64,000 nucleotides of DNA from Rhizobium sp. BK376 (GCF_004341625.1 NZ_SLZG01000008.1:62001-126000), one strand, 5' to 3'; counted from the first letter of the stretch, positions 46,005 through 55,750 are shown. Notes: generated by a model not told the origin, from the letters alone. Translations and numbers: made by a program.

Positions 46005-46538
46005 CTACTTGCCGCCGCCACAGATTTCCGAAATCTTTCGCTGGGCGAAGCTGCGGGCGAGGCCCTGGATTTCGCCGACCGAGGAGAGCAACTGGCCGAT
46101 CGGGCCGTTGACGCCCACATGGGCATCGGTGACCTTGCAGGCGCCGATATCGACGGTCATGGATGCCTCGAGTTCGCCGCTGACCGTTGCCTGGAGCAGG
46201 CCGTGCGAGCCGGATTTGCAGGCAAGGTCGGCGCGGGCGTTGATCTGCACGCCTGACGGCGCGGAGCAGAGATCAAGCGATTTGAGGACGAATTTCTCCT
46301 TGTGATCGAGGCCCGGCACCTTCTCGCAGGGGTCTGCCTCGTCGACGGCTTTCTCGATGCCGGGCCCATATTTGCTCTGGAGCAGTGACCAACAGGCCGG
46401 GGCGGCTTTCGCCTGGGAGAGCGGCGCGACGCAGATCGCGGCAAGCAAGAGGGTACGGGTAAAAGCACGGAGCGGAGAGGGCGAGAAGGCTGATGTCTGT
46501 GTCACGCGGGCGATCCTTGGCAGAAATGCAATGTGCAA
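46005..46538 (-). CDS. Secreted Cys-rich hypothetical protein
   Basis: A 177-aa protein with a long N-terminus and a signal core around residues 28-46 (TLLLAAICVAPLSQAKA). The mature part has several cysteines (ACWSLL, DPCEKV, DLCSAP, LACKSG, GACKV, EICGG), suggesting disulfides. I do not recognise a family. The start may be downstream of 46538. Confidence 0.7.
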   Translation of the reverse strand: MHIAFLPRIARVTQTSAFSPSPLRAFTRTLLLAAICVAPLSQAKAAPACWSLLQSKYGPGIEKAVDEADPCEKVPGLDHKEKFVLKSLDLCSAPSGVQINARADLACKSGSHGLLQATVSGELEASMTVDIGACKVTDAHVGVNGPIGQLLSSVGEIQGLARSFAQRKISEICGGGK

Positions 46539-46663
46539 AAACGAATGACTTCCCCAGCGGAGGACAGTCTTTCACGTCTTCGCCTCAGCACGCAATCCCG
46601 TAGCGTCGATTCCATCTCGGTTTTGGGGCCAAGCGACTGTCTGATGCACTGTGGCCAACACCT

Positions 46664-48007
46664 TTGAACCTTCGGCATGCTTGCGCCGTTTCTGCCGTGC
46701 GGCTAGAGCATGAGCAACAGACATCACCTTCGCAGAAAGCATATTTCCAGTTGATCACATCCATTTCGTTGACATGGGGCATTGCGGGCATGACGGCGCT
46801 CGGCGTGATCACGCGTCCGTTCCGCTGGCCTGAGGCGATCTGGGCCGTTTGCGGCGCCCTGCTGCTGGTGCTGCTCGGTCTGATCGGATGGCAGGATGCC
46901 TGGCTCGGTGCGAGCAGGGGGCTCGACGTCTATCTCTTCCTGATCGGCATGATGCTGTTGTCGGAACTGGCGCGACGGGAAGGGCTGTTCGACTGGCTTG
47001 CCGTCATCGCCACCTCGCATGCCAAGGGCTCACCGAAGCGGCTTTTCATATTGATCTATATCGTCGGGATCGTCGTGACGGCATTTCTGTCCAACGATGC
47101 CACGGCCGTCGTCCTGACCCCGGCGGTCTATGCCGCCGCACGGGCGGCCAAGGTGAAGGAGCCGCTGCCCTATCTCTTGATCTGTGCCTTCATCGCCAAT
47201 GCCGCGAGCTTCGTGCTGCCGATCTCTAATCCCGCCAATCTGGTCATCTTCGGCGGCGGTCACATGCCGCCTCTGGGGCGATGGCTCGCGACCTTTGCCT
47301 TGCCGTCGGTCGTTGCGATCGCTGTGACCTTCGTGATGCTCTACGGGACCCAGCGCCGTGCGCTCGGAAGCGAGACGATCGCACGAGAGGTCGAAGCGCT
47401 TCATCTGTCGCCGACGGCGCGACTGGCGGGCGTCGGGTTGGTTGCTACGGCCATCATCCTGATCGTCGCATCCGGCTTCGGCTTCGATCTCGGCTTGCCG
47501 ACCTTCGCGGCGGGTATCGTCACCTCGCTGCTGATCATGATCGTAAACCGCGAAGGCCCGGCGCAGACCTTGCGCGGAATATCCTGGGGCGTGCTGCCGC
47601 TGGTCGCCGGCCTCTTCATCATCGTCGAAGCCCTGGATCGTACCGGGCTGACGCGGATGCTGGCGGCACAGCTGACATATTATGCGCAGATTTCGCCGGA
47701 ATGGACGGCGATGTCGTCAGGGGTGATCGTCGCCTTCGTGTCGAACCTCGTCAACAACCTGCCTTCGGGGCTCGTGGCCGGTAGTGCGGTGCAGGCTGCT
47801 AACGTGCCTGACACCGTGTCGGGCGCGATCCTCATCGGCGTCGATCTCGGGCCGAACCTTTCGGTGACCGGCTCGCTTGCCACCATCCTATGGCTATCAG
47901 CACTCCGGCGTGAGAATTACCACATCGGCGCCTGGCAATTCCTGAAACTCGGCACCGTCGTGATGATCCCGGCGTTGCTTCTCTCGCTGCTGGCACTCGT
48001 GTTGTAG
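46664..48007 (+). CDS. ArsB/citrate-type (SLC13/IT superfamily) transporter
   Basis: Integral-membrane anion transporter with about 11 hydrophobic segments. It fits ArsB-type or divalent-anion transporters, which export arsenite or move dicarboxylates: FLSNDATAVVLTPAVYAAAR, LPISNPANLVIFGG, SNLVNNLPSGLVAG. No arsR or arsC lies near, so arsenite export is not proven. The start is uncertain: TTG at 46664 has no ribosome site; TTG 46769 or ATG 46790 are alternatives and would give a more usual length. Confidence 0.85.
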   Translation: MNLRHACAVSAVRLEHEQQTSPSQKAYFQLITSISLTWGIAGMTALGVITRPFRWPEAIWAVCGALLLVLLGLIGWQDAWLGASRGLDVYLFLIGMMLLSELARREGLFDWLAVIATSHAKGSPKRLFILIYIVGIVVTAFLSNDATAVVLTPAVYAAARAAKVKEPLPYLLICAFIANAASFVLPISNPANLVIFGGGHMPPLGRWLATFALPSVVAIAVTFVMLYGTQRRALGSETIAREVEALHLSPTARLAGVGLVATAIILIVASGFGFDLGLPTFAAGIVTSLLIMIVNREGPAQTLRGISWGVLPLVAGLFIIVEALDRTGLTRMLAAQLTYYAQISPEWTAMSSGVIVAFVSNLVNNLPSGLVAGSAVQAANVPDTVSGAILIGVDLGPNLSVTGSLATILWLSALRRENYHIGAWQFLKLGTVVMIPALLLSLLALVL

Positions 48008-48164
48008 GGCCAATCTTTCGTTCGCCGCATCGTTTCCTTGCCGCTTCAATTGTGAATATTGAGCGATGAGGAATAGCCGTCAGTGGCGATCGGATCGCAA
48101 TTGGCCCACCTTTGCGGCTGTGCTAGCGTAAGTAAGGCATGTCGGAGTTCTGGGGAGGGCGAGC

Positions 48165-49100
48165 ATGGCTGAGGTGTTGCAGTTTTCACGAGAGGCCAAG
48201 GCGTCCGGGCTGCGGCCGCTCGAGGCAAACGGCAAGATGCTGTCGACGGCGTCCAACCGTTTCGGGACGCTGAAGCCGACGCCTGCCGACACCAGCCTTG
48301 CAGACCTGCGACACCAATATGAAGAGCAGGGCTATCTCTGGCTCAAGGGCTTCCTGGATCGGCAGGAGGTGCTCGATTTTCGCGGCTGGGTATTTGCACA
48401 TTTGATGGCGACGGGCATCGTCAAGGCGGAGTCGGATCCGATGATGGGATTTTCCTCCGATGGGGTGGGCGACAAGTTGCTGGCGGATCGCCGGCTGATG
48501 TCGCTGGTGCGCTCGACGATGTATGAGGGTTTTTGCGCGCAGCCGCGGCTTGCCGCCTTCATGGACGAATTCCTCCATGGCATTTCCTATCTGCACAAAC
48601 GCAAGATCATGCGTTTCACGCGGCCGGGCACCGCCACGGTGACGCCAGCGCACTACGACCTCGTCTACCTGCGCGGCGGCACGACCCGCATCGTCACCGC
48701 CTGGATACCGATCGGCGATATCCCGATCGACATGGGCGGGCTGGTCTATCTCGAGGGGTCCCATGCCATCGGTAGGCGCATGGAGAAGGAATTCGAAGCG
48801 GCCGGCGCATCGCTGACGCCGGAGGAGCGCATCAGCGCCTATAACAGGAACATGACCGAGGGCGGCTGGGTCTCGAAGGATCTGCCCGACATGGCCGAGC
48901 GCTTCGATACGCGCTGGCTAGGCGCGGATTACGAGGCCGGCGACATCATGCTGCACAGTCCCTACATGATCCATGCCTCGACCACCAACCGCGACGTGGC
49001 AGGCCGCATCCGGCTCTCGACTGATATCCGTTACCAGAATGTCGATGACGAGATCGATGCGCGCTGGAACAACCACTGGAGCCTCGACGACATGCTGTGA
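48165..49100 (+). CDS. Phytanoyl-CoA dioxygenase family protein
   Basis: A 311-aa Fe(II)/2-oxoglutarate-dependent dioxygenase (PhyH). The metal facial triad is likely H in TPAHYDLVYL with Asp two residues on, and the distal His in LLHSPYMIHAS; a conserved Arg-Ser/Thr (RIRLSTDIRYQN) anchors 2-oxoglutarate. These enzymes hydroxylate small lipids or amino acid derivatives; the substrate here is unknown. It is convergent with the AraC-type regulator, which might control it. Confidence 0.88.
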   Translation: MAEVLQFSREAKASGLRPLEANGKMLSTASNRFGTLKPTPADTSLADLRHQYEEQGYLWLKGFLDRQEVLDFRGWVFAHLMATGIVKAESDPMMGFSSDGVGDKLLADRRLMSLVRSTMYEGFCAQPRLAAFMDEFLHGISYLHKRKIMRFTRPGTATVTPAHYDLVYLRGGTTRIVTAWIPIGDIPIDMGGLVYLEGSHAIGRRMEKEFEAAGASLTPEERISAYNRNMTEGGWVSKDLPDMAERFDTRWLGADYEAGDIMLHSPYMIHASTTNRDVAGRIRLSTDIRYQNVDDEIDARWNNHWSLDDML

Positions 49101-49122
49101 GGTGGTCGCCAAGACGTTGCCG

Positions 49123-49884
49123 CTAACCGGTCTTTGCGGAAACCTCGACGGGCGAATATCCATAGGCGCGCGAAAATGCCCTTGAAAAAGCCGAGGCACT
49201 GCCGAAGCCGACGCATTGTGCCGTCTGCTTGACCGATCTGCCAAGCGCCATCTGCCGATGTCCGAGGGTCAGCCGCCAGGCGTTCAGATAGTTCGACGGG
49301 GTCGCGCCGACGATTGCGGAAAACTGCGCCATGAAATGGCTGCGCGACATGCCGGCCACGCTTGCCAATTCCTCGATACGCCACGGCTTTGCGGGCTCGG
49401 CATGGAGGGCGGACATGGCGCGATGCAGCGATGGATGGGCAAGGCCGGCCAGCAGCCCGCGGCCGACGGCGCCGGCATCGATGGCCCGCCGCATCGCCAT
49501 GACGACGATGACCTCGCAAAGCCGATCCATCACGGTATTGCCGCCACAGCGGCGTTCTCTGGCTTCGGCGAGAAAGAGCGAGGCGATGCCGCTGAGCGCG
49601 GGATCATTCTCAAGTTCGAACACCAGCTCTTCCGGCAGGCTGGAGATCAACGGATTGGCGGCGCCGCCGAAATCGACGAGCGCGGCAATGGTATCGTACC
49701 GGCTTTGACGCAGCGTCTCCCGCGGATGAAAGACGACCCGCCGCGCCGTGTCCGCATCCTCGTCCATTTCGATATAGAGATTGGCAGGCCGTGTTTCGCT
49801 CGCGGGCAAGACCGTGGTTCTCAATTCGAAGGACTTGAGAAAGGCGGTCAGGCGATCGAATTTCACCGGTGGGCCAGAGGTCAT
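49123..49884 (-). CDS. AraC-family regulator with Cupin_6 domain
   Basis: A 253-aa regulator. The N-terminal half resembles the Cupin_6 sensing domain (MTSGPPVKFDRLTAFLKSFELRTTVLPA); the C-terminal HTH_18 contains two helix-turn-helix motifs (IEELASVAGMSRSHFMAQFSAIVGATP and SVKQTAQCVGFGSASAFSRAF). It is convergent with the dioxygenase and divergent from the methyltransferase, a plausible target. Confidence 0.9.
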   Translation of the reverse strand: MTSGPPVKFDRLTAFLKSFELRTTVLPASETRPANLYIEMDEDADTARRVVFHPRETLRQSRYDTIAALVDFGGAANPLISSLPEELVFELENDPALSGIASLFLAEARERRCGGNTVMDRLCEVIVVMAMRRAIDAGAVGRGLLAGLAHPSLHRAMSALHAEPAKPWRIEELASVAGMSRSHFMAQFSAIVGATPSNYLNAWRLTLGHRQMALGRSVKQTAQCVGFGSASAFSRAFSRAYGYSPVEVSAKTG

Positions 49885-49996
49885 TCTGATGGACTTTCAA
49901 TCACGAAATACGGACGATGCATCGCTCAATGTCCGATAGATTGCATGCCGAGGCCCCGAAGCCAAGCTTTGGGCAATCCAGACATGGAGATATCCG

Positions 49997-50707
49997 ATGA
50001 CATTACCCACCGATCCGGCAGCCAAGTTCGACGCGTCCCGTGCCGGAGAATATCTGACGCAGAGCCGGATCGCGCTCGCCGGCTACGATGCCTGCCATGA
50101 GCTGGCGGCGTGTCTGCTGAGCGCGGCGATCGGAGCCGACAGGGAGGCGTCGATCCTCGTCGCAGGCGCTGGCGGCAGCGCCATGGAGATGATCACGGCG
50201 GCAAGGCTTGCACCGAAATGGCGGTTTCATGCCGTCGATCCATCCGCGCCCATGCTTGATTTGGCGATGTCGCGCACTGCGGACGCGAGACTTGCCGATC
50301 GCGTCACAAGTCAGCTCGGCGTCGTGGCCGACGTGCAGAGGGATCGATCATACAACGCTGCGACATTGATCGGCGTGCTTCATCATCTGCCGGGTGAGGA
50401 TGCAAAGCGCGCGATCCTGATTGACATTGCGGCGCGGCTCGCAGCGGGAGCACCGTTCATCCTGGCCTGCAATCATTATGCTTATGCGGAGCAACCCTTG
50501 CTCTTGTCCGCCTGGGGTGAGCGGTGGCGCATGCAAGGCGCTTCCGAGGACGAGGTGAAGCAGAAACTCGGCAAGATCCTGCAGGGTGCCGATCCGCCTC
50601 ATTCGGAGCAGGCCGTTCTGGACCTTCTGGCGGAGGCGGGCTTCGAGCGGCCGCAGCGTTTCTTCTCCAGCCTGTTCTGGGGCGCCTGGATCTGCTGGCG
50701 TCGCTGA
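49997..50707 (+). CDS. Class I SAM-dependent methyltransferase
   Basis: A 236-aa methyltransferase. The SAM motif is ILVAGAGGSAMEM near residues 52-64, followed by the acidic second motif (FHAVDPSAPML). GVLHHLPGED marks motif IV. Substrate unknown. It is divergent from the AraC-family gene. AGATATCCG upstream of the ATG gives a moderate start signal. Confidence 0.86.
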   Translation: MTLPTDPAAKFDASRAGEYLTQSRIALAGYDACHELAACLLSAAIGADREASILVAGAGGSAMEMITAARLAPKWRFHAVDPSAPMLDLAMSRTADARLADRVTSQLGVVADVQRDRSYNAATLIGVLHHLPGEDAKRAILIDIAARLAAGAPFILACNHYAYAEQPLLLSAWGERWRMQGASEDEVKQKLGKILQGADPPHSEQAVLDLLAEAGFERPQRFFSSLFWGAWICWRR

Positions 50708-50846
50708 GGATTCTTTTCCGCTCTGCCTGACGCAAGGGAATTACAAATTGTCCATGTCCGAAAAAAGCCACAATTTCTGAACGTTCCCGACACAATTGGC
50801 TGCGAGCGTGTCGCGGATTGGTAATCACGATTTCCGGTGGCAAGCG

Positions 50847-52379
50847 ATGAGCCTTTCCTTCCCGACCATGGCGGCGTTGCGTTTCGGCTATGGATTCCGT
50901 CCTGGTGAGGCGCATCCGGCAACGAAGAGCGAGCTGCTCGATCCTATCCGCGTTGCCGACGGTACCTGCCTGTTTCCGCTCGGTAGAATCGAGGCGCGGC
51001 GGCAGGCGATCAGCAGTGTTCTCGGCCGGCTGCGCGATATCAATACAAGTGATATCGACGACAATGCTCAGCGTGAGGAGCGGAGGGCAGTCTTCACGGA
51101 GCTGCAGCAGAGTTACCAAAGGGATGCGGATGCGCGCATTGCCCAGGCCGTGTTCTCGCCCAACGGTTTCTATGAACGGCTCGCGACTTTCTGGACCGAC
51201 CATTTTTCGGTCAGTGCCATCAAGAACCAACCGATGAAGCTGATCGTGCCTCTGTTCGAAGCGGAGGCGATCCGGCCGAATATTGGCGCGACCTTTCCGA
51301 CCTTGCTGCGCAGCGCCACGCAGCATCCGGCGATGCTGATCTATCTCGACCAGGCCCAGTCGCTGGGGCCGGATTCTCCCATCGGCATCAGGCGCAACAA
51401 GGGGCTCAACGAAAACCTGGCCCGCGAGCTGATGGAGCTGCACACGCTCGGCGCCGGCAGCGGCTACACGCAGGACGACGTGCGATCCGCGGCCATGGTG
51501 CTGACCGGCATCACGGTCGACCGACAGGGTGTCGAGACCGCCTTCCGGCGAGCCGTCGCGGAGCCGGGCAGCCATCAGGTTCTGGGCGTCAGCTACGGCG
51601 GTTCGCCGCGCAAGGAGCGCGACTATCTGCAGATGCTCGATGATCTGGCGCTGAACCCTAAGACCGCGCAGCACATTAGCCGCAAGCTTGCCGTCCATTT
51701 CATCTCCGACACGCCGCCGCAGGAGATGATAGACGCGATGGTGGAGAGCTGGCGGAAGACCGACGGCGATCTGATGGCGGTTTATAGTGCCATGCTCGAC
51801 CATCCAGCTGCCTGGACGAACGAAGGGTCCAAGGCGCGGCAGCCCTTCGATTTCGTGGTGGCGGGATTGCGGGCGTTTAATCTCGCCAAGAACCCGGCCG
51901 CCGGCAATGTCGGCGATCCGCTGTCGGATGATGAGGCTGCAGGGCAGGCGATGGCTGATGGCGGCCCCAAGGGCGCGGGCAATGGTCCCGCTGTCGTCCC
52001 TGGTAGTAGCAATGCGCCGCCTGATCCCAGGGAGCAGCAGCGCCGGCAGGCGGCGATCGATGCGACTTTCTATGTGCCGCGCGGTCTCGGGCTCTACGCC
52101 CTGCGCCGCATGGGCCAGCCGATCTGGCAGCCGCCAAGCCCTGCCGGCTTTCCCGAAGGCTTCGATGCCTGGATCAATGCCAGCGAGCTCTCGGAGCGGA
52201 TTTCCTGGGCACGGCGCGCAATCGGCCGCTACGGCAAGCAGGAGGATCCGCGGCAGTTTCTGAAGGATACGCTGGCGGATGCGGCCCGCGACGACACGAT
52301 CCGCGTCGTCTCGCAGGCGCCGAACAAGATGATGGGGCTGACGCTCGTGCTTGCTTCTCCCGAATTCAACCGTCGCTAG
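50847..52379 (+). CDS. DUF1800 domain protein
   Basis: A 510-aa protein of the DUF1800 family, with RELMELHTLGAGSGYTQDDVRSAAMVLTGIT near residues 190-220 as the typical block. A low-complexity insertion rich in Gly/Ala/Pro lies near residues 370-400 (MADGGPKGAGNGPAVVPGS). No clear signal. It is always seen with DUF1501 partners and this one follows 10 bp downstream; both may act at the cell envelope. ATG at 50847 is preferred to the TTG at 50796. Confidence 0.85.
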   Translation: MSLSFPTMAALRFGYGFRPGEAHPATKSELLDPIRVADGTCLFPLGRIEARRQAISSVLGRLRDINTSDIDDNAQREERRAVFTELQQSYQRDADARIAQAVFSPNGFYERLATFWTDHFSVSAIKNQPMKLIVPLFEAEAIRPNIGATFPTLLRSATQHPAMLIYLDQAQSLGPDSPIGIRRNKGLNENLARELMELHTLGAGSGYTQDDVRSAAMVLTGITVDRQGVETAFRRAVAEPGSHQVLGVSYGGSPRKERDYLQMLDDLALNPKTAQHISRKLAVHFISDTPPQEMIDAMVESWRKTDGDLMAVYSAMLDHPAAWTNEGSKARQPFDFVVAGLRAFNLAKNPAAGNVGDPLSDDEAAGQAMADGGPKGAGNGPAVVPGSSNAPPDPREQQRRQAAIDATFYVPRGLGLYALRRMGQPIWQPPSPAGFPEGFDAWINASELSERISWARRAIGRYGKQEDPRQFLKDTLADAARDDTIRVVSQAPNKMMGLTLVLASPEFNRR

Positions 52380-52389
52380 GAGTTCCCGG

Positions 52390-53574
52390 ATGGCAAACGA
52401 CAATGCTTTCTCGCTTTCCCGTCGCGGCTTCCTCGCTTCCGCCTGCTGCCTGGCGGCAGCGCCGATCTTTACGCCTGTCACCTTTGCCGCGATGCCGGGT
52501 GACAACCGCTTCGTCACCATCGTGTTGCGCGGCGCGATGGATGGGCTTGATCTGGTGCAGCCATACGGCGAGGCCTCCTTTGCAGGCCTGAGGCCGGATA
52601 TCGCCATTGCGCCCGACAAGGGCCTGCTCGATCTCGACGGCTTCTTCGGGCTGCATCCGGCCGCGGCCGATCTTTTGCCTCTGTGGAAGGCCAAGGAGCT
52701 CGCCTTCGTTCACGCGGCTTCGACGCCCTACCGCGACCAGCGCAGCCATTTCGACGGCCAGGACATGCTGGAATCGGGCGGTGGCCATGTCGCCGAGGAG
52801 AAGACGGGATGGCTCAACCGGGCGCTCGCCACCATCCCGCGCTCGACGGCGCGCAAGGCGATCGACATCAATACGTCGACCGAACTGATCCTTTCCGGTC
52901 CGAACATCGTCGATGTCTGGGCATCCGATTCCAATTTCGGCATGGGTGCCGACGAGATGCAGTTCCTGACGCGGCTCTATGCCCACGATCCGGCCTTCGC
53001 CAAGGCGATGGAGGAGGCGAGCCGTGCCGATCAATCGGCCAAGATGGGCGATGATCCGGGTGCCAAGCGCGGCGAGCAGATCACCGATATTGCGGCGCTT
53101 GCGGGCAAGATGCTGCTTCGCGAATACCGTATCGCAAGCTTCTCCATCAACGGCTGGGACACGCATGTCCAGCAGGTGGCCCAGTTCAAGAAGGCTGCCG
53201 GGGATCTCGCCCAGGCTGTCGTGACGTTGAAGAATACGCTTGGCCCCGAGGCTTGGAAGACGACGGTCGTGCTCGCCATGACGGAATTCGGCCGCACCGT
53301 CCGGCAGAACGGTTCCGGCGGAACGGACCACGGCACGGGCGGCTGCTGCCTGCTGGCGGGCGGGGCGATCAATGGCGGCCGCGTGCTCGGCAAATGGCCG
53401 GGCGTCAAGGACGAGCAGCTGTTCGAGGATCGCGACCTGATGCCGACATCAGATGTGCGCGAGATCGCGGCCGCGATGCTCTACCGCCAGTTCGATGTCG
53501 GCGCAGACGATCTGACGGCGAAGATCTTTCCGGGCGTGAGCTTCGACAAGTCGTCGCAATTTCTGAAGGTTTGA
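52390..53574 (+). CDS. DUF1501 Tat-exported protein
   Basis: A 394-aa protein of the DUF1501 (sulfatase-fold-like) family. The N-terminus ANDNAFSLSRRGFLASACCLAAAPI is a twin-arginine signal. Conserved segments include VLRGAMDGLDLVQPY, HAASTPYRDQRSHFDGQDMLESG and MTEFGRTVRQNGSGGTDHGTGG. AGGAG lies 8-10 bp before ATG 52390. It is the partner of the DUF1800 gene 10 bp upstream. Its catalytic role is unproven. Confidence 0.88.
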   Translation: MANDNAFSLSRRGFLASACCLAAAPIFTPVTFAAMPGDNRFVTIVLRGAMDGLDLVQPYGEASFAGLRPDIAIAPDKGLLDLDGFFGLHPAAADLLPLWKAKELAFVHAASTPYRDQRSHFDGQDMLESGGGHVAEEKTGWLNRALATIPRSTARKAIDINTSTELILSGPNIVDVWASDSNFGMGADEMQFLTRLYAHDPAFAKAMEEASRADQSAKMGDDPGAKRGEQITDIAALAGKMLLREYRIASFSINGWDTHVQQVAQFKKAAGDLAQAVVTLKNTLGPEAWKTTVVLAMTEFGRTVRQNGSGGTDHGTGGCCLLAGGAINGGRVLGKWPGVKDEQLFEDRDLMPTSDVREIAAAMLYRQFDVGADDLTAKIFPGVSFDKSSQFLKV

Positions 53575-53599
53575 GCGCGAACGTTGCCACCAGCGCTTT

Positions 53600-54079
53600 T
53601 CATATTGCAGCGCTGGAGGATTCCGGTTCGGCCTGCATGTTCTGCAAGGTTGACAGAAGGCTCTGCCAATTTTGATAGCCGGAGCGGGGATCGCCAGCCT
53701 GCCCTTGTTGCACAATGCTGTCGACAGCGCCTTGAGTGAGCTGAATGTAGTTCATCGGCGTGTTGCTATAGTCTGCACGTTGAGCGGAGGATAGCGGAAC
53801 GACCGTGCCATCTGGGCCCATGGTGCCGAGCGGCAAGCCGATCGTCTGCAGCTTGAACGCCTGCGTCAGATCGATATCTCCGGATTGAAACAGATTTTCG
53901 GCGGCCGTTTGCACCTGCGAGGGTGTCATGTCGGTAAAATCATAGGTGTCGCCAGAGCTCGCATCATCTTCCGCGCCGGAGATATCCGCGATTTGCGAAG
54001 CGAAATCGGCGTTGCCGGCGGGCTGTTGCTTCTGGCCGGCATAGATCGAGTATCTATTGGTGTTCGTATCCACTTTCAT
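53600..54079 (-). CDS. Hypothetical protein
   Basis: A 159-aa hydrophilic protein beginning MKVDTNTNRYSIYAGQKQQ, with a helix-rich middle (MTPSQVQTAAENLFQSGDIDLTQAF) and a C-terminus rich in Gln and Ser. GAGGAT lies 8 bp before the ATG. I do not recognise it. It sits convergent with DUF1501 and upstream of the ArsR gene. Confidence 0.75.
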   Translation of the reverse strand: MKVDTNTNRYSIYAGQKQQPAGNADFASQIADISGAEDDASSGDTYDFTDMTPSQVQTAAENLFQSGDIDLTQAFKLQTIGLPLGTMGPDGTVVPLSSAQRADYSNTPMNYIQLTQGAVDSIVQQGQAGDPRSGYQNWQSLLSTLQNMQAEPESSSAAI

Positions 54080-54154
54080 GAAAATATCCTCGTCTGAAAA
54101 CAATCGAGGCATATGACTGCAACCTTGCGTGGACGTTATGATGAGGCTCTAGCG

Positions 54155-54523
54155 CTATTTCTCCACGAATGCCCGCAGCCGTTCCAAGGCATCGTCCCAC
54201 TGTCGGGAGACGCGGTCGAGATAATCCATGAGGCTGTCGAGGGACTCGCGGCGAAAGGTGAACTGGCTTTCGCGACCGACCCGCGCGCTTGTGACCAGTC
54301 CCGCCTGTTCCAATACCTGCAGATGCTTGGTGACGGCCTGTCGGGTAATCTCGGCGTCGAGCGAGAGGTCGGCAATCGAGCGCGGGCGCCCGTCGCCGAG
54401 CTTGGTCAGCAGCGACAGACGCGTACGGTCTCCAAGTGCTGCGAAGATCGGGGCAGGGCCGGTATCGATAATCGTTGGAGCCGCGTTCGGGATGTCGGCG
54501 TTCTGCATTTCAGCGTTCGACAT
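54155..54523 (-). CDS. ArsR-family regulator
   Basis: A 122-aa winged-helix repressor. The HTH reads RSIADLSLDAEITRQAVTKHLQVLEQAGLVTSARVGRES. No metal-binding CxC or DxH pattern typical of ArsR/SmtB metal sensors is visible, so it may sense something else. Its start overlaps the AHSA1 stop by 14 bp, pairing these two genes in one operon; the partnership of ArsR and AHSA1 proteins is common. Confidence 0.92.
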   Translation of the reverse strand: MSNAEMQNADIPNAAPTIIDTGPAPIFAALGDRTRLSLLTKLGDGRPRSIADLSLDAEITRQAVTKHLQVLEQAGLVTSARVGRESQFTFRRESLDSLMDYLDRVSRQWDDALERLRAFVEK

Positions 54524-54956
54524 GCGCCTTGATGTTCTGGACCTGCTGCGTCCATCCCATATCGTTCATGCGGAACGCTTCGGCCCGGCGGCCTGATGGA
54601 ACCTTGTCGAAGCCCGATTCCGTTATGGTCAGATGCGTGCCGGTCGGAATGGGTCGCAGCCGGAATTCGACCAGCGTCGGGGGTTCCTTGGAATAATCGA
54701 CGTCGGGATCGATCCCATAGGGGTTCCAGGTGAAGGAGAAGAGATGCGGCTTCTCCATCTGCTTGATCGTCGCTTTCCAGGTCAGGTGTTCATAACCGGG
54801 ATGCAGGATCTGGCCGGATGCCTCTTCTCCCGGCACGAAGGGGCCGTTCATCTTCACGCGGAACCATTCGGCGAATTCTTCATGATTGGTCAAAGCCCGC
54901 CAAACACGCTCGATCGGTGCATTCAGCTCGATTGTCTTTTCGATTTGATTGGTCAT
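54510..54956 (-). CDS. SRPBCC/AHSA1 family protein
   Basis: A 148-aa START-like fold protein of the AHSA1 (Hsp90 activator-like) group. The N-terminus IEKTIELNAPIERVWRALTNHEEFAEWF and HPGYEHLTWKATIKQMEKPHLFSFTW match the family. These proteins bind hydrophobic ligands; the ligand is unknown. It is first gene of the operon with the ArsR gene. Confidence 0.92.
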   Translation of the reverse strand: MTNQIEKTIELNAPIERVWRALTNHEEFAEWFRVKMNGPFVPGEEASGQILHPGYEHLTWKATIKQMEKPHLFSFTWNPYGIDPDVDYSKEPPTLVEFRLRPIPTGTHLTITESGFDKVPSGRRAEAFRMNDMGWTQQVQNIKAHVER

Positions 54957-55029
54957 ATCGGCAACCTACTGGTTGCCGATTAAGATGCTCCATCACCCGG
55001 AAATGCGCAACCGAAAAGTTGCAGTTTCT

Positions 55030-55050
55030 ATGGCGGCGAGGAGCCGCCAT
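55030..55050 (-). terminator. Hairpin between LysE and AHSA1 genes
   Basis: ATGGCGGC/GCCGCCAT with a 5-base loop, 10 bp after the minus-strand LysE stop. There is no T-run, so it may only stabilise the mRNA end. Confidence 0.4.
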
Positions 55051-55060
55051 CGTTTGCCGT

Positions 55061-55672
55061 TCACTGGTGGGCGAGCGCAAGGCGCAGTCCGAGCAGGCCG
55101 AACGCACCGGCAAATCCGCGCCGGAACCATAGAAGCACGCGTGGCCTTGCGATGACGTAGTGTCGCGTGGCCGAGGCGAAGGCGCCGTAGCCGAGGAAGG
55201 TGATGAAGGTCAGCGCCATGAAGATCAGTCCGAGCTCTAGCATCTCCGATGTCGGCGCCGTCGATGTCACTGGTACGAACTGCGGCAGGAAGGCGAGGAA
55301 GAAGATCGACAGTTTCGGATTGAGGATGTTGAGCAGGATGCCGTTGATGACGATCCTTGCCGGCGTCACCGAACGGTTGCTTTCATCGATCTGCAGCGAG
55401 CCGCCGGAACGCAAGACGTTGAAGGCCATGTAGAAGAGATAGGCGACGCCGAGATATTTGATGACCTGGAATGCCATGGCGCTGGCATAGAGCAGGGCGG
55501 CGAGACCCGCCACGCTGGCGACAATGTGCGGCACGATGCCGAGCGTGCAGCCAAAGGCGGCCAACAAGCTGGCGCGCCATCCTTTGCTGAGGCCATAGGC
55601 GAGCGTGTAGAGAACGCCCGTGCCGGGCAGGAGGATGACGATCATCGAGGTCAGCAGATATTCGAGGGACAT
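55061..55672 (-). CDS. LysE-family amino acid exporter
   Basis: A 203-aa inner-membrane exporter of the RhtB/LysE type with about five or six hydrophobic segments. The start MSLEYLLTSMIVILLPGTGVLYTLAYGLSKG contains the family's PG(T/P) mark. GGAG precedes ATG 55672, giving the usual length; 55705 would add an unlikely tail. It exports amino acids or analogues, the exact ones unknown. Confidence 0.92.
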   Translation of the reverse strand: MSLEYLLTSMIVILLPGTGVLYTLAYGLSKGWRASLLAAFGCTLGIVPHIVASVAGLAALLYASAMAFQVIKYLGVAYLFYMAFNVLRSGGSLQIDESNRSVTPARIVINGILLNILNPKLSIFFLAFLPQFVPVTSTAPTSEMLELGLIFMALTFITFLGYGAFASATRHYVIARPRVLLWFRRGFAGAFGLLGLRLALAHQ

Positions 55673-55750
55673 GAGGGCGCTCCATTGCGTTGATGGGGAG
55701 GTCATACAGAAGCGCGTCCGGCGGGATCGATCTTGAACGAAATTGCAGCG

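Noticed and set aside
46664..48007. Full arsenic-resistance operon
   Set aside because: No arsR, arsC or arsH lies next to the ArsB-like gene, and the ArsR gene at 54155 is remote and paired with AHSA1.
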